Source: Tubulanus polymorphus (taxonomy: Eukaryota > Nemertea > Palaeonemertea > Tubulaniformes > Tubulanidae). From it: a stretch of DNA of 64,000 nucleotides. The stretch is from NCBI RefSeq assembly GCF_964204645.1, contig NC_134029.1:9970850-10034849 (forward strand). The letters are read 5' to 3'. Under the pieces are notes generated by a model. That model searched no databases, was not told the origin of the DNA, and saw only the letters and a list, made by a program, of their open reading frames with translations. A program made the position numbers and the translations under genes. This document shows positions 51,640 through 63,868 of this stretch, in pieces. How positions within the stretch are numbered: the stretch's first letter is position 1; every line of letters begins with the position of its first letter.

Positions 51640-52394
51640 GGGGCCTAAATTTAAGAGCCCTTGGTTATCATATAGAAAGAAAACGTTTGATGACTGTGGT
51701 TTGTCCTGCATTTGGACGCAGCAATTCATGACTAACAGTAAATCTTTTTCAAAACGAATAAAACAGATACTCCGTGACCAGCACCTTCAAGAAACTGTAT
51801 CTGCCATAAATACTAATCCGATATACACTAACTTTAGGCAATATAAAAATGATATTAGGTTAGAGAAGTATATAATAGAACTTGGTGATGACTTAGGAAC
51901 TAGTTTATTTGAATTTAGGGTGGGGTCCTATATTTTACCTGTGAACAAATTTTCAAACCTTCATTTAGACAGAGCCGATAGAATATGCCCCACTTGTAAT
52001 ACTTTAGGTGACGAATCCCATTTTCTGTTTGACTGTACCTTACTTAACGAACAACGCAAAAACTTTTTGAATTTGAATACCTTAAATACCCTTGATATTC
52101 TGAAAAACCCAACGGTCAACTTAGCTAAATTCATTACGACCGGCTTAGATGTATATAGATCCCTCCAATAGTATATATAGTATTGTAAATAGTTGATGTA
52201 TATAATAGTATATATAGTATTGTAAATAGTTGATGTATATATATATATATATATTTCGTTACGTTTTCATTCTCTAAATTTTATTCACTTCAGTGTTGTT
52301 TTGTAAATATTTGTATATACATGTGTAATAGTTTTCCTCCATATACCATGGAAATGGTTGGAGTGTAAATAAATCGTAATCGTAATCGTAATCG
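51640..52394 (+). mobile_element. 3' end of a LINE: ORF2 C-terminus, UTR and (TAATCG)n tail
   Basis: The open frame ending with TAG at 52169-52171 reads TSLFEFRVGSYILPVNKFSN, DRICPTCNTLGDESHFLFDC and similar blocks. These are the C-terminal zinc-like tail (C-x2-C…H…C) of the same kind of LINE as in the receptor intron. A 36-bp direct repeat (TATATAGTATTGTAAATAGTTGATGT type) follows the stop at 52172-52240. The 3' end is AAATAAATCGTAATCGTAATCGTAATCG, a hexanucleotide tail as in several LINE clades. The frame is open from 51443, but similarity starts only near 51700. The sequence is intact to the 3' end, so a 5'-truncated insertion is the simplest reading. Confidence 0.7.
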
Positions 52395-52615
52395 GGCATA
52401 TACGTCTAGGACCAATTTTTGATCGAAATGTTAACTATTTCAATAGACACCCGATTCAGTTGACTGGTTTGAGATAGATAATTCTGTAAATAAATGCAAG
52501 CGACGCGTATAAACTCTTTATAGACACATGTTGGACCCTATATGACAGAGCATTTCCTACACAAAATCGAAGCAAAATAACACACGAAAATCGCATTCAA
52601 TACCCCGGGGCCGTA

Positions 52616-52700
52616 TTCACGGAGCACCCGTAAGCCTACATGTCACATAAGTTCGTCCGTAAGTTCACCCGTAAATCTTACGTGACACGTAACTTACGGC
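52616..52700. repeat. MITE-end-like segment
   Basis: GGGGCCGTATTCACGGAGCACC followed by internally repetitive TACGTGACACGTAA / CCCGTAAGTT motifs. The 'GGCCGTATTCAC' start is familiar as a repeat terminus in marine animals. The partner end was not found. Confidence 0.3.
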
Positions 52701-52709
52701 TATTATTAC

Positions 52710-52757
<48 letters not shown>

Positions 52758-52768
52758 CATTATTATTG
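52701..52768. repeat. (TTA)n microsatellite
   Basis: ATTATTATT repeats continue with two interruptions. Confidence 0.9.
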
Positions 52769-52942
52769 TACTGGTCATTATTGCCAGAAATTCAATAAAG
52801 CATAAAATCGACTTGGCAAAACGTTTTTGAAATGCTGGCGCTCAGAAAAAGATTATTACTCTAATAAACTATGAGCTTCCGGCTAAAAATTCTAAGAAAA
52901 TATTTGGAATGTCATAAATGACATAATTTTGGTAACCCAGAA

Positions 52943-53330
52943 ATGAAAATAAATTTACCTGATGGCAAGATTATGATTGGTAATCATCGTAAAATCGATT
53001 ATCACATTTCCGACAAGTTCGATAATTATTTTGTTAATGTGGGGCAAAACCTAGCAAAAACATCGAATCCAGGTGTTGATTTTCATGACTATCTAACTCA
53101 CCCCCAAATGAAAAATTTCAAACGCGTAAAAACTACTTTCCTAAGGTGTGTATTGATGAAGAATTATCGTGGAAGGAACACGCAGTGTAGGTATACTCAA
53201 TCGACCAAAACATATTCTGCCACAGTATCCTTACCAATTTCACTCTTATCGATACACACCTAAATTATTGTAATATGGCATGGTCATCAAATTCAACTGT
53301 TGCTGCAATGCAGTCCTTCATTTGATATCA
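52943..53330 (+). mobile_element. LINE ORF2 fragment with a large internal deletion
   Basis: ISDKFDNYFVNVGQNLAKTS and VDFHDYL are the segment between endonuclease and RT in Jockey/CR1-type ORF2. After about 53140 the text jumps to RT-thumb-like pieces (IDEELSWKEHA, then HLNYCNMAWSSNSTVAAMQ in another frame). The whole RT palm is missing. A (TATCG)n run follows and may be the LINE tail. Confidence 0.6.
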
Positions 53331-53366
53331 TTACGTTTTCAATGTACATGTATTGTTTAATTAACT

Positions 53367-53770
53367 AATATCGTATCGTATCGTATCGTAAAGCCTCAGA
53401 TACACTAGGCGATTCAGTCGGCCACCTCAATCGCCCGATTCGTCGGCGAATCTCTCACCGATCTGATCGCCGAGAGTAGCAGACACACTAGGCGACGCTA
53501 TCGGGTGACTGAGTGCACCATTTTTGCGAAATAACGGGACCCTCACAGCGCCACTCTTTGAAAAATCCAGGTGTCATTTTGCAATCACGAGAACCGTCTG
53601 CGAACAGTAATTGGCCGATTAATATAGTACTCGAGGCGAACGATCGCTGTAGCGATTCCGTTGGCCGGCTGAATCGTCGAAGGCGATCTTCAAGCGCCGA
53701 ACCAGACACACAGGCGATTTTACCGACGATTTCGTCGGGCGCTTATCGTATCGTATATCGCATCGTATGT
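53367..53770. repeat. (TATCG)n repeat split by a GC-richer insert (about 53392-53743)
   Basis: Four TATCG units precede 53391, and further ATCGTATCGTAT units resume at 53744. Between them is about 350 bp rich in CGCC/GGCGA motifs, including CACTAGGCGA at 53408 and 53487 and CACAGGCGA at 53709. The insert looks like a MITE that landed in the pentamer array. Confidence 0.6.
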
Positions 53771-53805
53771 CGTGTCGCGTCGCGCCGCAACTTGCCAAAC
53801 TGCAC

Positions 53806-53935
53806 CACGCCACACCACACCACACCACACCACACCACACCACACCACACCACACCACACCACACCACACCACACCACACCACACCACACCACACCACAC
53901 CACACCACATCACACCACACCACACCATACCACAA
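53806..53935. repeat. (ACACC)n pentanucleotide array, about 24 units
   Basis: CCACA repeats run almost without error, then decay through CACCATACCACAACACGCC into CATATCA-like repeats to about 54020. Every frame is open on both strands (HTTPH or CGVVW repeats), which explains the overlapping long frames; none is a gene. Confidence 0.95.
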
Positions 53936-54079
53936 CACGCCATCATAGTTATATCGTGCCACGTATCTCGTATCATATATCACGTATCACATCATATCAC
54001 ACCATATCATATCATGTCATGTATTATTCTATGATATCCACCCGAGTTTGCTCTTCTGTGATATTTGGTTTTTATTGAT

Positions 54080-56295
54080 GACACCAAGTTGGCTTCAAAA
54101 CTTGTTTAGTTTGTAACTAATTTTTGTCGTATTACTTTTCTATCGTTTTTCCTCTTCGTTCTGTACGGTATATATATTTCAGAATTCTATCAGTATTTCT
54201 TAAGACTATTAGGATAAAATCAAACCGTTTGAATAAACTAGGCCTACTAGGCCTACGAAATCTTTTGGACTCATCTTCTTATGTAGTGGGATCTTCCAGA
54301 ATCTCTATCTATCTCTATCTTTCCCTCACCGACTCATTTCGATCTCTCTAAATAGCAACACACAGTTACATTACAACTTTGCATATGTCATCCAATCCCT
54401 GGACATGAAAGCAATCAGTTCAGTGGACTTTTGATGGTTTGTTCTAATGATTATAGCCTCATCACTAACACGAATACCGCCGCACAACTTCGTAATTCCC
54501 TTGTCAAAATTCAATTTCCCTAAAACGAACACGCTTCTCGGCAATTGACTTTTAACGATATTGAAATTTCGTTCGCCGCGATGCAGCGATGGCGCATGAA
54601 TTGAACGAGAAAATGATTTGATGCGACAGATTTATAACTCGTCGTTGACGAAGAAATATGGCTATTTCATATTCATCTGATCATATCGAAATGGTATTAG
54701 GCTTAGGTTCATTACGTCCCGGTCAGTGAACGCGTGTAAGCTCTGCCGCATCAGGCTTAATTAACCGCATGAGTTTATTGCCAGCTATCAACCAGATATT
54801 ACCCGATTTGAGAAATTCGAAATTTCAGGCTTTGATTTGGACCCATAACTTCGTGTAGCTACATTACCGGGAAGCTAAATTACCGATTGTATTGCCCTTA
54901 TCTTTAAGATAACAAAAATAATTAGATACGAAATAATAATCTGAGTGACTGTGTGCAATGCTATTTACTTAGCTAAGCTCTAGATCCTTATTACAATTGA
55001 AAATCAAATCTTTCTAATAAATCAAGTGTTCGATCCAAAGAAAAACTTAAGATGAAAAGTTGCTTATTAATCGTTTTCTAAAAAGACATACAAAATTATT
55101 TTGATTATGAAATAGAATGTGGTTTGGTTAAGGGATGACAATTCTTTTACTTCGTATCCATCTGATCGCGGTGTCACAATGAAAATGATCACATCTCGTA
55201 CAAGAAGAAGCGATCCGAGTTAATCGGAAATATTGAACGGAAATTGTGTTGCGACCTTTGCAAAGGAAGTTCGTGCGGATTATCTAATACTCTCTTATGA
55301 TAATACATTGCTTTGATGCAACGGTCCCTAGAGGCAGGATAATTGAGCTAAATGCTGGAAAGTCGACGTATCTATTACTCTCAATGCTGTTGTTACTTCA
55401 TAATTTTTGTCATAAATGTGCACTCTGATGGATGTTTTTGGAAATGGCATCGAAATGCCTCTGTACACTTTCGTTATACAAATTGAGAAAAAACCATTCG
55501 GCTGATCTCTGTGAAATAAAGCATACGTTTTATTTGCACGAAGAGGTGCAGTCCATGCAAGCATAAATATGAAAGAATAGATAGTTCTGCGTGCGACAAA
55601 ATTGAGATTAATCGTAGAGTGTATGAAATTACGAATGTCCCACTGGAGCAAATATGTTTAGACCGTAATTCGGTTATGTCTTTGGCTATTTGCCGGATTG
55701 GTTATAAATATAAATGCGTTTCGGCAAGAGAGATGGAAAGAGAGGGTGATATAAAACACGATGCGTGGTGAAACGGCGTAATCACAAATTAGATCATTCA
55801 TAACTTATACCAGTTGAGTGGTATTTGATGAAGTGAACTGACGTAATGGTGGCCGGTTATGGCAACGAGGAACATAACATTTGAGATTGGCGTTGCGATG
55901 GCCGGTTATAATTGGAAAAAGAATTGATAAACCCGGAACTGCAAATTGGTGTATATACGCCTCCGAATACCTTGGTCTCTTTTTCTCTTTCAAATATAAT
56001 GCAAACATCGAAGTAGCAGACTAAAATATATCACTTTGCTGTTGGTCCTGATGTTAAACACAGATGCCAATCATCAGCGGTATAAACACATTGAATAATG
56101 AATCAGAATCAACATGATATCACGCGTTATCCGTGAAAATGATAAATGATACCCCATTACCATCTTTAACTTACGTAGGTTTATTGAAATGTTACGTAGA
56201 GCGCATTATCTGGAAAGGATGAAAGATTTTTTCACTTACATCGACCACTTAAGATCAACATCCCGTGGTTGGTGAGCAGCTGTAAACTCTGCTTT
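54080..56295. other. Non-coding stretch
   Basis: No exon or repeat family is recognised, apart from two TAGGCCTA octamers at 54239 and 54248 and two copies of TGGCCGGTTAT (about 55849 and 55899). Confidence 0.4.
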
Positions 56296-56299
56296 TAAC

Positions 56300-56333
56300 C
56301 ATGGACTCTAAAACCATTGTTTTAGAGTCCATG
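56300..56333. repeat. Perfect 15-bp hairpin, 4-nt loop
   Basis: CATGGACTCTAAAAC (56300-56314) pairs with 56319-56333 around CATT. It lies in otherwise featureless DNA, with TTTTAACC on both sides. Confidence 0.85.
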
Positions 56334-57440
56334 TTTTAACCAACCATATCAAGAAAAATATAACTTTATTGGCACATTGAAACATGATATTTATAATGTT
56401 GCTTTATATTGTCAACGAAAATGAATAATGTTATGTATTGAATATGATGGATATTGAGGACCATTAGTTATTTGATTAATTTGAATTTGGATATATCGAC
56501 AATTCGATTGATTTAGTTTGACCAGCAACCAGTATAGCCCCAATATTGATGACAGTGCACATCCACTCGCACAATTCATAACAAATGTAAACAAATTCAT
56601 TCATTCATAGGGGGTAGGGAGGGGAGGCAGAGCGCTATCTTGGTACTGGTTTGACTGGGCGCAAAATAGCCTCGTTATTTGCGCTTTCACAGGATTTCAT
56701 TCGCATTACTGCATCGTGCTTACATGAAAAAACTGTTTAAGTACTGACCCCCGGTATACGCCAATTTCCTGTTGACGTGATAACATCAATCACTAGTGTA
56801 AGATACGTCCAGCTAATCCCGTGCAGCATCTTAATAGATTCAGTATCGCACGTCAAATATAATTTGATTGGACAAGTTAATTATTCCGACTCGAACCGCT
56901 TCCGCCGATGAGTATGGTTCCAGTTCGTGGGGAACTCAATAGTTCATTATAATGCCTCCATGCCTGATGCACATCTCGTAAGGTGACATTCCAGAATGGT
57001 CACGGTCTCGTGTTGAAAATTTCACCTCAGGGAATGATTTACCGAATTTTGGATTTTTGAGCCATGGCCTTGTTGCACTGTATAAAGGTTGATTCATCGC
57101 AGGATTCTGCTCATTCAAATACGGATTGCCATTTTTGGCCGCCGAGCATTTGAAATGGATACAAATAAACATCTATTTAGTAGATAACTATGTAGATTCT
57201 TACTACCTTACTATCGTCTTCCAAAGCGTAGCGAGTTTTTCCCATGAGAATTTTAGGGAAAAATGAGATGTGTATCTTTTTGGTAGTGGCATAATTGGAG
57301 ATTTAGTTATTCTACACATCCATTCACTGTAGACGACCATCACGCCGCAGCTTTAAACACCAAGGGACAAATAGTATAAACACAGTATGTTAGAATCCAA
57401 TGAAAATGCATAGCAATTCTTATGATGACTGCTTCGTATG

Positions 57441-57456
57441 GTGGCTGATTCGGGCC
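57441..57456. repeat. Dispersed 16-mer, copy 1 (copy 2 at 62694-62709)
   Basis: GTGGCTGATTCGGGCC is identical at both places; an 11-base partial match also lies at 45651. Confidence 0.7.
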
Positions 57457-57877
57457 TGCGTGAAATTTGTTCGGTATGCAAATTAATGCCAAAATGAAAT
57501 CCTACTACAGAGATTTAATTTTGGCGCGCGCTTAATGAAAATAAGTCGCCACTCTTCATCTGCATCATTGATTCAAATTTCTTACCAAGGAAGTGCTGAC
57601 ATATGTTTTCAAAATTGTGGTAGATTTCAGATTTAATTTTTGAATGATGGTTACAACGGGCATAGGTGACTTGTAGGGAAAGAATTGAGTAGTCCATACA
57701 TTGCGTTTCACAGCTATATTTGATAGCACAGTTACCTGACTGGTTGGGTTTTGTTTAATTGCACCCGACATCGAAAGCGTACACCCGAATATTAGGTTGC
57801 CAATTAACTGTACAACCTGATGTTGTATAAACAAATTGAATTAGTCGTCGAGAGATATATAAGTTTATTTTGTCAAA

Positions 57878-57898
57878 TATAGCTGCAAAGCAGCGATA
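57878..57898. repeat. Dispersed 21-mer with internal hairpin, copy 1 (copy 2 at 60049-60069)
   Basis: The 21 bases include GCTGCAAAGCAGC, a 5-bp hairpin with an AAA loop, and end in GATA. They are identical at both places. At 60049 the motif runs straight into the AGCGATA…CTGCCC motif shared with 46882. Confidence 0.7.
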
Positions 57899-60166
57899 AA
57901 GAGTTTCTGCAAATTGGTTTAAGTTATCATATGCTCCAATTTTCTTATAATTATAGGCTTGTCGAAATGATTGATCTAGATACCAACTTAAGTATTGATA
58001 CGTTCAAGTGCAACTGAGAAACGTCCCAAGGTACCAAGGTAAATGGGAGTGCCCCTTAGTTTTGAGTGTCCCCTAGTGGAAGGAATATGAACCATTCATG
58101 CAGGGCACCGAGCGATCAAAGTCTTAATTAGAAAGATTACCTGTGTTCCAAGTTTCATCATAATTTGTCTATTCGTATGTACCACTTAGTTGGAAAAAGA
58201 TGTACTAATTTTAAAGGTCGTTGATTAAGACTTCTTAGGAAGTTCACTAGGTTTTTACTGTATAGTAGATACTAACAAATAAATGTGTTTTTAAATATTG
58301 TAGTTGGCACCACCTGTTTAATTCCCTTAGAAATATAATTGTGCAAAATATCCTAATGGAAAAATGGCCTCCTAAAGACCTCTTCATTGCCTACGGTTTA
58401 AGCGTAAACCGGATGCGTAGAAAGCGGATCTGTTCGATTCATATTCAATACGTGTCTCCGCTATAGATACGCAGACGACTATATAGGCTTTTTGATATGT
58501 AGCATCGCTGACAATAGAACGTTGTGAAACGTCGAACCGCATTACGTTGTTTTGGTTGAAGACTCGACTATGTATTGGTTGAAGACTCGACTAACAAAAG
58601 AGATCAAAACCTCGCTTCTTCCGAAACGTCCACGGTTCTTTAAAAATGAAAACAAGTAAAAATTTCCGATCGATTCCGCGCATCGAATTTTTTTAATGAT
58701 ATTAACAAAAATAATACAATTAATTATGGCGAAAGGCCGATTATTCCAAGCGTTATGTAGCTTACTAATACATTTGCAAATGTAATGGTCGCGGAAGGCT
58801 ATGTATACATGTCCACCTCATTCCTTTAATTGCCATTTTTGCTTGCCATGCCGGTCACGAAATATCAAGTACGAGAAAGCATGTTGACATTATTTTATGC
58901 ATATATATATACTCCACAGTGATCCACGTTCACTCTCCCTTTCCCTCCCCTCTCTCCTCTCTCATAGACACCATGTCTTACGTATGTTTTATCTGGCAAT
59001 AGAAATACAAAGACTGACTCTTATTACACCCGTACTTGGATATCCATTGGCAGTCTGACATCGGGTAGGCCTAACCCGTCAGCCAGATTACAAAAAAGTA
59101 ATTCTGCCGAAGCTTACGATCGCCACTGTCCGATAACAGCGCGGTTATCACGGATTAGTTACCCAGGTTTATATATTCGCAGAGGTTTTACGGTGACATG
59201 TAACTCGTGCTTGTTGCGGAAAATTTCGATACTAAGAACTACTATTTGCATTAGCGGGATGTACATGCGGCTCTCTAATTCACTAAATCATGTCAGTCAA
59301 GAACAAAAGTAAGCTTCTATCCAGTAAAAAATTCATACAAAAATAGACAAATATACAAATATGAGCGCTCTTCGGGTAGAACATTTACATAGAGCGATAT
59401 GTATCAAATTGCTGAACCCATTGAATGATGTATCTACGTAATGAAAAATTGAAAAATAACTTTATAAACCCGAATTGTGGTCACATTACAACGTCGTATG
59501 TTCATTTTCTTAAGATTTGTCTCCGGCACAGGTCAAGAGTGAATCTAGAAATTATATAGAGTATCTTACGAGTAGTCCATTCATGTCGTAAACCCGTCAT
59601 ATATAAACCTTCGCACGACAATTTATTCAGTATTCAGCCATAAAAACCAATGACACAAGCGCTGAAATGGACGTTGTACTTAGTTACCATGTTAAGTAAA
59701 AACAAAATATACATGTTGTATGAAAACTTAGTGAAATACAATTTACTAACTAAAAATCTGTTCACGTAGGCTTTGTAGCTGTAGACTGTGATCAGGGGTT
59801 TCCCCGTGATCCCCGTATGGCAATGTAAAGAATGTATTTTTTAATCTCTACCAAAACGCTCATGTATCCGTCGTTTTGACACAACGAGCGCCCTCTTTCC
59901 GGTAGATTAATGAGTGATATTTGAGAATGCGGAATCGACGATTAGCTTCACGAAATTTTCCAAAAATAAGAAAAGCCCTCCTGTTTTGGGTACTTCGTGT
60001 GAAGCAGTTATTCGGCCATCGATAATCGGAACAAATGAAAATGATAAGTATAGCTGCAAAGCAGCGATAGCGGGTTTTCTGCCCTGCAAGTTTAAAGTCG
60101 TACTGGGAAGCGTAACGCGATTTCTTCGAAATTAGTCTCATCAGGTCATACGTGTATTTTGATGGG

Positions 60167-60180
60167 GCGCCACCTAGTGG
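60167..60180 (-). promoter_or_regulatory. CTCF-like motif
   Basis: GCGCCACCTAGTGG is the inverse of CCACTAGGTGGCGC, which fits the CTCF core consensus CCASYAGRKGGCRC at every position. CTCF is present in most bilaterians and its motif is conserved in flies and vertebrates. Occupancy cannot be judged. Confidence 0.4.
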
Positions 60181-63100
60181 TCAATAATCATTTGAAATAT
60201 GTGGATCAATATAGGCTACTACGTACAAAGTACTGATGTACCAAGTTTTGATTAGAGCAATTATTACCGATTAGTAGTCGAATTTCAGAGAAACTTTTCT
60301 GGTTAAAATGGGAAAAGAAATAATACTCACCTTAGGGTTTCCTTATGGTGGTCGGAAAACCCTAATAAGTTTAATTGTAAATTTTAGATGTATAGGTGAA
60401 ATAGACAGAAACGTATATTTCACGGACTAACTTCGTTTTCCAAGCGACATTCTCACACCATAAATAGCTCTAACATGATATTTGCGTATTCCACCGAGAT
60501 TCGGTTCAGTTAAAGGTTGCGGTGGCATACGGCAGTCGGGCATAATTACTAAACGTTCCCAGTTCCCCAACGTGAAACCGAATCACCGCCGTCGCCGTCC
60601 ATCTTATCTATAATTTATCAGCCAATAGAATAATAGCTGTAATTTGGCCCGGCGGTAACGTACAAAATGTTTCGCTAATGATAGAAACCGCTTTCTCTCG
60701 TTTCATAATAAATGAAATAAACAATGGTGACTTAGGATCGGCTGACATAATCGAATTATCTGCTATCATAAAATGATTGGTTAATCGAAACGGACAATTT
60801 TGTGACTATTAGCACACGACCATGTAGGTAGACTCCATGTACGCGATATCGCATACAGAATCATGATGAATATCGCCGATGATTGTGGTCGAATTCGCGG
60901 AAATTTGATGGCGTGTATTAATGCTCGCATATCATGATCTACCGACCGGCGACGTGACTCGCTTTTACTGGTATTTTTTTACACGACAGACAGCACAAAG
61001 AGCAAAAACCAAATGACAAAAAAGTGAAATATCCTAACTGTATCTTTTGAAATCACACGCAAGAAATCATCATACGGATGATCAGTGCACTCTTTTTATG
61101 TATTGGCGAGGTTATTTCGCGCGATTTCGGGTGAAGGAACTGCGAGCATTACACACATTTTTGTATCCGTTTTTTCTGAACCAAACTTAACCCTGTGTCA
61201 AGGCATCATATGCTTTTTATTCAATCTAATTGATCGAATGCCACTCTAATCATTTCAAAACCAAAACATCTTGAAATCCAAATTATTCTATTCTTAACTG
61301 CCGCTAGGCGTCGCACGTATAGTCACCTGGAAAATTTACATTGCACATCATCTGTCGATTTTACATGAAAAAACAAATTCATCGACTCCCAAGCGATACA
61401 TTACAGGCCGACGGCATAATCACAAAAACGTGAAAATGTTTTCAATCAGCATACTGCATATACCATCAGGTTGAATCCGATCTCAGGGGGCGTTGAGTGG
61501 AATATCATCTGCATATCATAATCCAGTTCTAATGAGCGTTACTAAAAACACCAATGCGTCACATTTACGACATTGAATACGGCGTATATTAATCGCTTCC
61601 TCGTCATTTTAAGGTGATTTGATGATTCGGACTAAGGGATAAAATTGGATAAGTAATCGACGCAGAGATGTAATAATGAAAATAATTGCTCAACTAGGTA
61701 CTTCGCTTTGTCCGACTGATAGGCCATTAAGTAGAAGAGTTTAAGTCTGCGGCTCGAATACCAGTAAAGTCGGTCGACGTAATTGAAGTATGTATCGCTC
61801 TGTCAAATAACGTGATAAATTTTGTGACGTATTCTAATAGTGGAAAACCAGCAGGTGTAAAATGAGAGAGATTTTGAAATGAATTGCCCAAGAAATTCCT
61901 ACGATGCTTACTAGTCGGACGTATGAAGTGTGTCAACGCTGCGAGTGCAAGGTTTGATTAATTTATATCTGTTACGCAATCGGCAGAGTACGTTACAGTT
62001 ATTCATATGAATAGAGGCCATTCCTCTAAATCTGGGTATCCGTCGGAACATATCTTCACATTTGACAGTGTTCATAACTTGGGTGTCTGTCAAAGATGGA
62101 GTTCTGCAAATGGTACCATGCAGTTTCGATCTATTTCTTCGAAAAACACGAATAACCAAACATTTGGTAGCCAGTTTTTGTCCCCTTCCCCCGGCTAAAC
62201 TATCCGGTCTATGTTGTGACGGGCATTCCTAAGGCAAAATGTATTCAATAATAGAGGTACCCCTCTCTTTACATGAATAACCGAAGCTGGCTCCTAGTTC
62301 AAAGATTTTCAGTAGTGTGAGTCATAACTAATATAAACCTGACATCGCTTCACGAGCCGAATTCGCCGACTCGATGGTGATCACCGATACGAACACTTAT
62401 TTGGTTTTCATAACGGAGTTGTTTACTCCAGTCGTCGTATCGCTTTTGTTAAACGCTGATACAACGGTCGATTTTGAAAATGGCAGAGATAGCAATGACA
62501 GAGATCTGAAAATATTTCAAACATATATATAATGTGCTAATATATGTGCTAATATATAGTATTCAGTTTGAGCAAGTTCCTGCGATAGAATTCAAAATTT
62601 GACAAAATGATCGATTATTTGGTCTGATTCAGCTATAAGGTTTTACGTATGGATATATGGCGTACGCGAGTGAGAAGAACTATCTATTCTATTGTGGCTG
62701 ATTCGGGCCGCATTGAAATCTTTCGACCATGAAAACAAATTTGATAGCGACAAAACAAATATTGATGCAAGAAAACAATTCATTTTGTTTTCTCGCGATA
62801 AAAATTTTCTTTGTTATTTTATTGACCCCGCCAAAACATAAGAGAAAACTAAATAATCTGTTTTCTCGCACTAAATTTTTTTCTCTTTATCAAATGTTCT
62901 CTGTGCTTAATTTATTTGAGTTTATACTGGTACATTAGTTATTGAAGTGAGTCTCCATATCTAATCAAAAATGGAAAAATAGGCCATTTGAAAGATTCTC
63001 GCCTTGCCTTAAACCTGCGGAAAAAACTAGATGACTCACCAATAATAACATAAACAAGATATCGCATTTCTGTATACATTGAATAACAACTAGAGAAATT

Positions 63101-63654
63101 TCCGGTAACTCCCATTTGAATAATCTCATGTCAAAGAGCATTTACTCAATATGGTATCCAAACACTTGTTGAAATCTATGATAATACAGGTTGTTCTACT
63201 TGCAAACCAATAGTGAACTTGTAAGTGGATCCAAGATCCCATGGTGTTTTATGAATCCTATATAGGTTTCGAAAGTAGATTATTAGATTCTAAGAATTCT
63301 CGAAGACAATCATTCAAAAGTACATATCGATAAACAGCTTGCACAGACAGCTGAACAGGGTAATCCCTCGATAATTGGCAAACGTGGATTATGGACAATC
63401 TCGTAAGTAAGTATCGACATAGGCATAAATTGTTGTCATTTCTACCCTTCACCTGTCCGGTCTATATTACATCTATTAACGAATCCTACACAAACTGTAT
63501 ACCTGGCTCTCTCAAAATGGATAATAATAATCTATTTTCGTAAACCGGTTACGAGGTATCCAGTGCAAGCCAACGGGCTGTACATAAAATTAAGGCGCTG
63601 GAACCGTGTGCAGAGTGCAGGGGAATGTGCAGTGATACTTATAAATAATGCTAT

Positions 63655-63725
63655 TAATAATCTTAATGCTAACAATAATAATTATGCTAATCAATAATAA
63701 TAATAATAATAATAATAATGCTAAC

Positions 63726-63804
<79 letters not shown>

Positions 63805-63868
63805 GTAATAATAATAATAATAATGATTGATTAATAATAATAATAATAATTATTATAATAATAATAAT
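63655..63868. repeat. (AAT)n microsatellite
   Basis: AAT/ATA units extend with short interruptions. The poly-Asn frame through it is not a gene. Confidence 0.95.

Larger units (their letters stand above)
56340..63640. other. Long non-coding region, no host exon recognised
   Basis: I checked both strands for motif-bearing frames and found none. Small items are a 23-bp tandem (58552-58597), a pyrimidine-rich run at 58931-58968, an inverted TTAGGGTTT/AAAACCCTAA pair at 60332-60365, a CTCF-like motif at 60167, and short dispersed motifs at 57441, 57878, 60049, 60063 and 62694. It may hold regulatory DNA of the receptor or of a gene beyond the window. Confidence 0.45.

Noticed and set aside
53513-54078. 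Several overlapping frames of 77-173 codons on both strands
   Set aside because: They only exist because the ACACC pentamer array has no stop in any frame; the products are HTTPH or CGVVW repeats.
59860-60141. Frames of 60-93 codons on both strands
   Set aside because: They cross the dispersed motif shared with other non-coding sites and show no domain.
63648-63830. Poly-asparagine frame of 60 codons
   Set aside because: It is a read-through of the AAT microsatellite.
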